A stretch of 64,000 nt of DNA, from NCBI GenBank assembly GCA_024704765.1, contig JAKMXF010000088.1, positions 248,001 through 312,000 of the forward strand, written 5' to 3'. Both the position numbers and the translations under genes were made by a program. The notes beneath the pieces are model-generated. The model did not search any database. It was not told the origin of the DNA and saw only the letters and a list, made by a program, of their open reading frames with translations. Source of the stretch: Oopsacas minuta (lineage: Eukaryota; Porifera; Hexactinellida; Lyssacinosida; Leucopsacidae). Of the stretch, positions 46,576 to 54,600 are shown piece by piece. Numbering within the stretch: position 1 is the stretch's first letter; every line of letters begins with the position of its first letter.

Positions 46576-47706
46576 ATGATTGATAATATTAATAATATAA
46601 TAATATACTTGAGTGCTATTATTTTGTGTATTTTCTTGCTATTCAGTATTTACTGGCTACTGGTGTTCACAAGAAGAATATATTGCTTCAAAAAGTATAA
46701 GAGAGGAGCAACTAGATGTGCGTCAGAGGAATCAGGTTATTTGAATAATCAATGGCTCTATCATTATGAGACTGAAATTATGAAATATAAGCTTCTGGGG
46801 ATAATAAGTGTACTCGAGATGTGTTCAGGTACTCTATATATGGTCACGCTTTTAATCCCAATCGTGGCTATGCATAATGAAAAGTATCATGATCATATTC
46901 GAATTATCCTCCCGTTCAGTGAGTGCATTAATTCTAATATATCTGTAGCTCAGAATGATACAAGTAGAACTGCATATTCAATAGTATATAAATTCATTCA
47001 CGGGGTTGCAATATCAACTCAGTTGTTTATTATGGTAACGTGTATATGTTTGATGAATTATCTCATTGTTCGTATTAAGAGGATCAATAATACTTCAAAT
47101 CCTCGTCAATTCATAATATTTTCTACTTTGTTAAGTTCATTCTTCATCTGTACAAACGTTATTCCAGAATTACACATTATATATCTGTTGAATTGCAGTT
47201 TCTTTCCAATTATTTACATTTATATATTTGTTAAAACTTCTAATAAATTCACACGTGCCTTGCTTCAGAGAGCTCTGGAGAGTCTCACTCAATACGGATG
47301 TAATAAGGAAGAAATGAAAGAATACAAATACTTCAAATACACCATTAATTTTGTGTGTTGTGGATATCTATTTCTTCTAATTGGAGAGGATGTTACGCAT
47401 ATTTCATCAATTACTATGGGTGTACTTATCTACCACGATTGTTATTTCCCATTTAACATGTTATCACAATTCAAATGGGTAGAACTTTCTCAAAAAAACA
47501 TAGAATTCTCTTTCCAAGTTTCCCGATACATAATATTTTCAGGTAGATTAGTTTGTCATATTGGACTGATAATTGGCTTAACTCCACTTGTATTTGTTAC
47601 AATTACAATTTGGATTAATTCAATTCTGAAGTGCTTTAGAAGTAACCGAAAGATAAAGTATACTACAGCACACTCTACTATTGTAGCACCTTTGTTAATT
47701 CCATGA
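46576..47706 (+). CDS. Multi-pass (7TM-like) membrane protein, paralogue B
   Basis: A 376-residue intact single-exon protein with about seven hydrophobic helices. It shares with 32466-33605 the order of a basic loop (FKKYKRGATRC), YHYETEIMK, NYLIVRIKR, ALLQRALESLTQYGCN, EMKEY, DCYFPF and VTITIWINSILK. Overall identity is moderate, so the duplication is old. No rhodopsin-type DRY or NPxxY motif is visible and I do not recognise the family. Membrane receptor or transporter is the most that can be said. Confidence 0.8.
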   Translation: MIDNINNIIIYLSAIILCIFLLFSIYWLLVFTRRIYCFKKYKRGATRCASEESGYLNNQWLYHYETEIMKYKLLGIISVLEMCSGTLYMVTLLIPIVAMHNEKYHDHIRIILPFSECINSNISVAQNDTSRTAYSIVYKFIHGVAISTQLFIMVTCICLMNYLIVRIKRINNTSNPRQFIIFSTLLSSFFICTNVIPELHIIYLLNCSFFPIIYIYIFVKTSNKFTRALLQRALESLTQYGCNKEEMKEYKYFKYTINFVCCGYLFLLIGEDVTHISSITMGVLIYHDCYFPFNMLSQFKWVELSQKNIEFSFQVSRYIIFSGRLVCHIGLIIGLTPLVFVTITIWINSILKCFRSNRKIKYTTAHSTIVAPLLIP

Positions 47707-47875
47707 GTATTTTAAACTATTTTCTATGTAAAATTATATGTTTATATTTTTCTTAATCTCATATTATACTTCCTTCTCTAAATAATTCACCAGGACTAAG
47801 ATTCTCTTTGAACAGAGAAAATTAGTTATTTGAGTGTACATCTAAGAATTAGAGGGGAACACTGGTGCTTATGCC

Positions 47876-48039
47876 CAGAGGTATAGCCAGGGTGCGGAAC
47901 ACACGGCACATGACGAACCCAAAATTGCGTGGCTACCAAAATTTACATAGAAAATCAAATGTATTACATTGTGGCATTTCCGCGCTTGTGCCCACTTCTT
48001 TCACACTCCCCACTATCGTGTGGTCCTAGCTAGCCTCTG
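47876..48039. mobile_element. hAT-type MITE, 164 bp
   Basis: The ends CAGAGGTATAGCCAGG and CCTAGCTAGCCTCTG are inverted repeats, flanked by CTTATGCC (47868-47875) and CTTATACC (48040-48047), an 8-base duplication with one mismatch. It is non-coding. It inserted shortly upstream of the promoter of the DUSP-UBL gene B. Confidence 0.8.
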
Positions 48040-48111
48040 CTTATACCAATCAATGTTTATTATCATTTTTGTAAGCGCTTGCTTAACCTGAAACTGGCTG
48101 TGGGCTTTTAC

Positions 48112-48119
48112 TATAAATA
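48112..48119 (+). promoter_or_regulatory. TATA box of DUSP-UBL gene B
   Basis: TATAAATA occurs at 48112-48119, about 85 bases before the ATG at 48205. Called by motif and position. Confidence 0.4.
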
Positions 48120-48204
48120 GAAAAAATCAATTTTCAGTTTCAATTTCAAATTGACATTCTAGTAACTTTCACTTTCAGTTTCGGTAGCCAGATTGGGGTT
48201 AATT

Positions 48205-49248
48205 ATGCAAGATAGTAATATTGAAGCTGAACTTGTCTTTACACCAAATCTGTATGTTGGCATTAGACAGATGAAAGAGAATCTCTTCAATGAGTTAACC
48301 CGTGATGTGACAGATCTGAGAGAGAGAGCATTAATACTAGAAGTTATTTGTCAGTTTTGTGAAGATATCCGTTGTGAATTGGATAAATGTAGTCAAGAGT
48401 TATTTTCTATTCTAGATCTAGATAATATATATTGGAGGAGAAGACCTAAATACATGAACAAAAGTTTAACTGCATTTGATCAGTTCTTTCATCAACAAAT
48501 ATACACAATATTACCGAAAAATCCAGGAAATCATTGTCTTAACATTTGTATAGTTAATACCTTGGATGGGAATCACCCTTACTTCTACTTAAGACACCCT
48601 TTGCCTGATCTTAAAGTACAACATGAACGAATTGAGCGACTGAAAAAGGACAGATTTATTGTGGGAGAATATTGTTATCTTTTGAATAGAGATTGGTATT
48701 CTAAATGGTTGAATCATGTTAAAACATATAACAGCAATGTATTACAAGATAATTTGAAGGAAATTGGTCCGATTAGCAACGAAATTTCTAATTCAGTTTC
48801 TATACAAGATATTGTATACTGTCAAACGAATTTGTTTATTCAATTATCTGAACCAGTTTGGATATTGTTACTGTCTTGGTATGGATTATCTAACAGATCG
48901 ATTGTTTTCAGAAGACAGATATTATCATGTGAGGATGGTCAGGTAGAACTTGAGAATACATTAATTCACTTACCCTGTTATTCTGATCCAGACACGGATA
49001 GATATGAAGTATTGGGATTTAGATATGAAGAGACAATAGAAAGTGTTTTAAGTAAGATTAGAGTTGTTTTTAGAATTCCAATACAATCACAGTTATTGCT
49101 ATACACACGTCCCAATGAATGGACGGAATGGGTACATATCAGTGGAGAAATTATCTCAGCAAAAGATCTATTCGATAGAGTACAGTTGCTGATTATTAAG
49201 AAAACTGTTAATGATTGGTCTCTTTCCATATCTCCATGCTATCTTTGA
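48205..49248 (+). CDS. Helical-DUSP-UBL protein without USP protease domain, B
   Basis: The start was chosen at ATG 48205 (MQDSNIEAEL), giving 347 residues. The upstream in-frame codons lack an ATG. Residues ~20-145 are mostly helical and may dimerise. Residues ~153-227 are a DUSP domain (YCYLLNRDWYSKWLNHV, IGPISNE, VWILLLSWYGLS). Residues ~232-340 resemble the USP15-type ubiquitin-like domain (YEETIESVLSKIRVVFRIP, then VQLLIIKKTVNDWSLS). No peptidase domain follows. It is more USP-like than its paralogue at 44739 and so secures the assignment of both. A role as adaptor or competitor for USP partners is inferred. Confidence 0.8.
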   Translation: MQDSNIEAELVFTPNLYVGIRQMKENLFNELTRDVTDLRERALILEVICQFCEDIRCELDKCSQELFSILDLDNIYWRRRPKYMNKSLTAFDQFFHQQIYTILPKNPGNHCLNICIVNTLDGNHPYFYLRHPLPDLKVQHERIERLKKDRFIVGEYCYLLNRDWYSKWLNHVKTYNSNVLQDNLKEIGPISNEISNSVSIQDIVYCQTNLFIQLSEPVWILLLSWYGLSNRSIVFRRQILSCEDGQVELENTLIHLPCYSDPDTDRYEVLGFRYEETIESVLSKIRVVFRIPIQSQLLLYTRPNEWTEWVHISGEIISAKDLFDRVQLLIIKKTVNDWSLSISPCYL

Positions 49249-49318
49249 TAGTGTGTGTGTTTGTATATATTTATTGATTTGAGAAATTTATAAGTAAGTT
49301 CGGCACTGTTATTAAATA

Positions 49319-49705
49319 CAGTCAAACCAGCTATCGGTCACCTGCACATAGCGGCCACCTAAAAACAGTCCCCTCCGATTTCCCATTATAATGATCTCTC
49401 TACAGTCACCTGCTCAACGCGGCCAGTAGCCACCATTTTTGGTCCCTTAGTTGCGCTAAACCTGTCAATAACGGCCACATTATATAGTGGTCGCCTCCCA
49501 TAAGGTATACCTTTGACAATTCCCTTGAGTGGCCATCATTAACTACTTCCACTTAATTATCTTAAATATTGGCCAATTGTCTTAAAGGATAAATTCTCTA
49601 TATCACCACCATTAATATACAGTTACTACCATAACTAGTGGATAGCGGTTAGTCTCTCTATAACGGGCACTTGCATATAAGGGCCACTTTTGGCCAGTTT
49701 GACTG
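49319..49705. mobile_element. TA-inserted MITE, 387 bp (copy 2)
   Basis: CAGTCAAACCAGC and GGCCAGTTTGACTG are inverted repeats flanked by TA (49317-49318, 49706-49707). The interior shows repeated GCGGCCAC / GTGGCC words and matches 12671-13062 in inverted orientation along the whole element. It has no open frame. Confidence 0.85.
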
Positions 49706-49789
49706 TATTTTAAAAGCAATGATTTTGTTTCGAGATTATGTGACAGTAGATTAAGAAAGCTAATTAATGTGATACCAATTATATAGCTT

Positions 49790-50275
49790 ATCGTCTTCTG
49801 GTTCCGGCCCTAGCCCTGAATTGGGGACTTATAGTGCCTGCATACCCTCTGCTTGTTGGTTATCCCTCGCCAGAACTTCTGGTATCCGTCAGTGGCCCCA
49901 ACCCTTAGGATGCCCCACCGTTTGGGAGCCTGCACCTCTTTGGGGCTTACAAGGCTGGGTGTACTACGTTACTGCCTTACTGGCCGTAAATACAGTATCA
50001 AATATTCGCAATTAGTATTCATGAATTCATATGAACATGTTACGAACATACAAATTGTGATGGTTGCCCCACCGAATCATTGGACTAAGGTCCTCCAATT
50101 CTCTTAATATAACCCTGGGTATTTACTGTCAATATATTCGCCACTCTCCTGACCCCAGTGGCTTAGCTAAAATAATGCTACTCTCATTGGACAGTATACA
50201 TAATGCCCATAGGGCAGAGGCAATATGCAGCCCTTTGGTCCCGGTCAATTCTTGACTGGAATTCTCAGGTAACCT
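49790..50275. other. GC-richer non-coding island
   Basis: The stretch is richer in G and C than its surroundings, with recurring CCCCACC, GGTTCCGGCCC and GGTCCCGG words. Several short frames are open, but none looks like protein. It could be a SINE-like or structured non-coding repeat. No tRNA-like or other known RNA was identified. Confidence 0.3.
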
Positions 50276-50439
50276 TTGCTAGGTTATCTAATAACATTTT
50301 ACTCTAACATTGAAATCAATATGTATATATATCCAACAAGAATTCTATGGTACTATTGTTGTTTAGGCTATTGTTCCATGTAGCATGTAAGAACTGTAGT
50401 AGAGTTAGAAATTGAAACTAATATTGGGTATACTGTAAT

Positions 50440-51255
50440 ATGGGAGGAAAACAATCAAATCTGGGAAGGAAATGGCCTTACATAAAGAAGAAATCTCCTG
50501 TGACTACATTCGGGGTGAAAGGAGTTGGGAGAGGGGAATTTAGAGTGAACAGGGGTATCACTATAGATGAAGAACAAAGATTGTATGTAGTAGATAGGAA
50601 CAACCAGAGAATTCAGATATTCACAGATGAAGGTGAATATGTAACTGAAATACACCCAAACTTTAATACAAATTATCCCAATGATATAGCAGTTGGTGAT
50701 GGATGTATATTTGTGAGTAGTGTCCCTAACCTAATATACACATTTCAAGCTACTACAACGAATAATCTAATTAAGACTTATCTTTGGGAGATTAAAACAC
50801 CAAGAGGATTAACAGTAGACACCAATGGAGAATTGTATGTAGCTGATACATACGCTAATAGAGTTGTAGTTTTGAATTTAGAGCTAGAATGTATTCGGAA
50901 AATTGGGGAAGGATCACTTGATCGACCAACAGATGTCAAAATCCTTATGGATATAATATTTGTAGCTGATAACAATACTAGCAATACTATACATCTATTT
51001 TCCAAACTGGGAGATTTGGTGAATAGTTTTCTAAATATCAAAACTAATCCTATTATTCAAGATACATATATATGTTTCGATCTAGAGTATAATTTGATTG
51101 TGTGTTCTGTATTTAACGCATCAATAATGGTATTATCAAGTGAAGGAGTATTGATACATAAAATCAAATTAGAGGATAGTCCAAGAGGGATAGCTGTAAC
51201 AGATAATTTTCGTATTATTTGCTCAAATAACCAGAATAGTATTGTAATATTTTGA
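50440..51255 (+). CDS. NHL-propeller protein with N-myristoylation motif
   Basis: A 271-residue intact gene. The N-terminus MGGKQS fits the MGxxxS/T consensus for co-translational N-myristoylation, and the next residues are basic (GRKWPYIKKK), which would help membrane binding. Residues ~22-271 are five to six NHL blades (GVGRGEFRVNRGITID, LYVVDRNNQRIQIF, LYVADTYANRVVVLN), closing with NSIVIF. Unlike the 407-residue protein at 2994 it lacks the helical N-terminal module. A membrane-attached scaffold on the cytoplasmic face is inferred. It lies 444 bases upstream of the ROCO-caspase gene on the same strand. Confidence 0.85.
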   Translation: MGGKQSNLGRKWPYIKKKSPVTTFGVKGVGRGEFRVNRGITIDEEQRLYVVDRNNQRIQIFTDEGEYVTEIHPNFNTNYPNDIAVGDGCIFVSSVPNLIYTFQATTTNNLIKTYLWEIKTPRGLTVDTNGELYVADTYANRVVVLNLELECIRKIGEGSLDRPTDVKILMDIIFVADNNTSNTIHLFSKLGDLVNSFLNIKTNPIIQDTYICFDLEYNLIVCSVFNASIMVLSSEGVLIHKIKLEDSPRGIAVTDNFRIICSNNQNSIVIF

Positions 51256-51699
51256 TTATCGCATCTTGTATGAGTTGTATTTGTACGAATGTATTATTTA
51301 AATTTTCCATTCTCCAGTATATTTATATTGATACATTTTCCTGTGACGACTGCCGACTACGTATACTTGTCCTGTTTTGAAATGGGTCCTATATTTTTTC
51401 TATATTTATCCGTAGAAGGTGCAGAACCAAATATTGTTTATTAAGTGCCGAAACTTTCAGAGTACAAGAACAAATACAGTAAGGTGTGCGTTAACGATTA
51501 ATTATCTAACACAATTTGCCACATTTGTGCCACTTCTTCACACCTTTTTGACCACTTGCAAATATTTTAGGTAAATATCAATATCATACTTAAAACAGTA
51601 CACTTGTATCAACTTCTTGAACAATAACTAATAATAAATTACTTACGAATCATTATTTACGAGCTATTATTGTTTATAGTCTCAATCCTCAACTAACAG
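51256..51699. other. Intergenic, upstream of ROCO-caspase gene
   Basis: AT-rich, with a CACACCTTTTT dispersed-repeat fragment near 51540. No clear TATA box or other element. Confidence 0.4.
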
Positions 51700-54600
51700 A
51701 TGTCTAAATCGGCGGGGAAGTCTAAGAAAACAACTAGATCTGTTTTCGGAAAATTAGCCGCTAAAGTTAAAAGTCCCGATTTTTCTAGTCCTGAGCTAAA
51801 GAGTTCACACAGTGGTGGTGGTAAACTGACATCTTTCACAGGACAGAAGACTTCTCCAGGATGGGGTGGGGGTGCTAACAAAGCTCCTGCTCCTAGAAGC
51901 AAGAAGATGGAAGCTTTTTATGGTCAGGATGAACTTTGGGAAGCGAAAACTGAGCATCTAGATAACTTCAGTTATATGAATGATGATTTAGGAATGTTTG
52001 AATCTGTATCCAATGATTCAAACTTGGAAGGCGTAGACTTGACTATTCCAACGAAAGAATCTAAATTGATGTACAAACAAATGTCAATTGATGTTAACGA
52101 ACAACTACATGATAGTGGTATAAGTACGAATAGAAGGGCTACTCTACTAAATAGAGGTCTGAAGAAATTCGTTCAATCCGTTGCTCCGCCCTCACTTAAT
52201 ATTCCCTATAATCTAGACCTGAATGAGAATGTTCCTGTTAGAGGAGTTGCTATTGTTATTTCATTACACTGGACTATACCTGACATTGAAGGAGAGATTA
52301 AACCACTGAAAGAAGCACTACGAGCATTGAAGTATGACGTCATAGGCACATACGGAGTGAGTAAACAAGATCTCCTTGATATGAAGAAAGATTGGATGAG
52401 GCAATTGCAGTCATTGAAGTATCCGTCTTTTGTTTGTGTTGTTATTGGTTCCAGTGATATAGAACAAAACTTTGTTACTACAGACAATCAACTGTTATCA
52501 CGTGATGAAATTCTACAGGGTTTGGATTCTGGATTCCCACAGTATTTACCGAAATTATTTTTCTTCAATTCACTGCTCCCTCCAACCGCTACGAATATCA
52601 CCAAAGAATTACCAAATAACACATTGTATATGCATACCTATTTCGATACACGTATCTATGGTTCAAAGGCTGTTGTTACTCATCCTTTCTTAGAAACTTT
52701 CTATGACATCATACGTACCAGAGGTAATAAAGACGAATTTCAGGAAATGGTGCGTAGAGCTAAACACGTCTGTTTATCTTCTGTCAACGATTACAAAGCA
52801 TTGAACATACGTCAACACTCCACGCTTCAACGTCCTCTTTTCCTATTGCCTGATAATCTGATCGAAGCAGAAACGAATGTTTTACAGAGCTACTTTTCAT
52901 TGAAACAAGCTTATCCTATGTCAAACACATCGAACCATGGATTAGTTGTCCTCGGACTGATTGAAGATGCTTCCTGGACACAAACAGCTAAATACCAGAA
53001 GTCTACGCGGTCTATTTATAACAACTTAAAGACTACTTTACAGTTCTACAATCTTAAAGTGTCTACATTCGAGTTGCGCAGCAAATTAGATTATAAAAAC
53101 GAGCTTTTGAGGGAAGTACGTAGAAAAAATAATCAATACGATTTGGTTATTATTATACTGCTAGGGAGTAGTACGAATGAAAATCATATCAAGTTTCGTA
53201 CAGGACCAGAGATTCTATTGATCGGTGAAGTATTGGATGATTTGCAAGTTATTGGCCCTGATATCCCCAAACTACTTTTCATATCACAACTACTCCATCT
53301 TGACTCTAGAGAGAATGTGCCATCTCTGTTACGAAATAACAAGATGCAGAGTGAAGAAAAGGCTCCATTTATCCACAATTCGTATGTATTCCATGCTAAG
53401 AATAAAATGACGTCAAATTTAGAAGGAACATTTTTGAGCTCTCTAACTGAAGCTCTTAAGTGTAAATTCCGTAAGTTGGAATTCACGAAAATAGCAAGTT
53501 ACATGCGACTGAATTCTGCGGAAAAGAATTTGCTACCCCACTTTCTAGAAATGAATAATCTAGAAAGTCCTTTGTATCTTCTTCCAGAAGAGCTAAAAAT
53601 ATCAGCTGAGCTACTGTCTCGTGGGGAGGAGTTCGCTTCCCTCTATCAAGAGGCCTTGGACGATGGGTTAGAATTGTTAAGGTTCTATCGACTAATGGTT
53701 GTCGGACCTGAGGGTGTCGGGAAGACCTCCCTTCTCCGTGCTTTGACAGGACAGCCTTTTGAAGCCAACCAGACGAGCACTCCTTTCATTGACAAGTTTG
53801 ACGTGCAGATTCATAAAATCAGCAAAGATTGGAAACAGAATGAAGATCTTGATAGCTATGCTGACAGGCTCTTAGATACGAAGGAACAGATGGCAGTGAA
53901 CTATGTAGTAGGTAAGTTGAAAGAGAATATACGAAAAGAATCAACATCAACTCTAATAGAACCTGACATGTGTCCATTAGACCTGTATGAGTTCTGTATC
54001 GATGATCCTAGTGTTTTCACTACAGAACCTAGCATTCCTATGTCCACTACCAATAACCTTGACAACCAAATCAGTGGTAATGCTGGACTGGCTACCTTAG
54101 ATAGCATTCCATCTTCCTCTAACAGTATCCTAGCTACTCAGGATAGTATGGATGTAACAAAGAGCTTTACACAGGTCTACACTACCCCTATTGTAGAAGG
54201 AGAGAAGCCTGCTATGAATCAGGAATTTGAAATTCCTCCTGACGATATAATACCTGATGAACAGTGTTCTAGGTCAAGTGTTAATAAATCACCTCCACTT
54301 CTTCCTATTGAAAGCGAAGATACCCCTCCTGTCACTTCAGTAGGTGCCGTAGTTCCACCACCATTTCCTGAGGTAAATCCCGCAGTTCTCCCTCCAGTTC
54401 ATTCTGTTAATCCTGCAATTCTTCCTCCCAATCCTTCAACAAAACCAGTAGTTTCCCCTCCTGTTCCTCCTGTAAAAGCAGCAGCTACCACTCTAGCAAT
54501 TTCGGGACTCATTCCACCTCCACCTGCTGACATGCCACCAGAATTCTTACCAAAAATTTCCCATAAGTCAATTGATTCAAACGCAACGCCTAATGATGAC

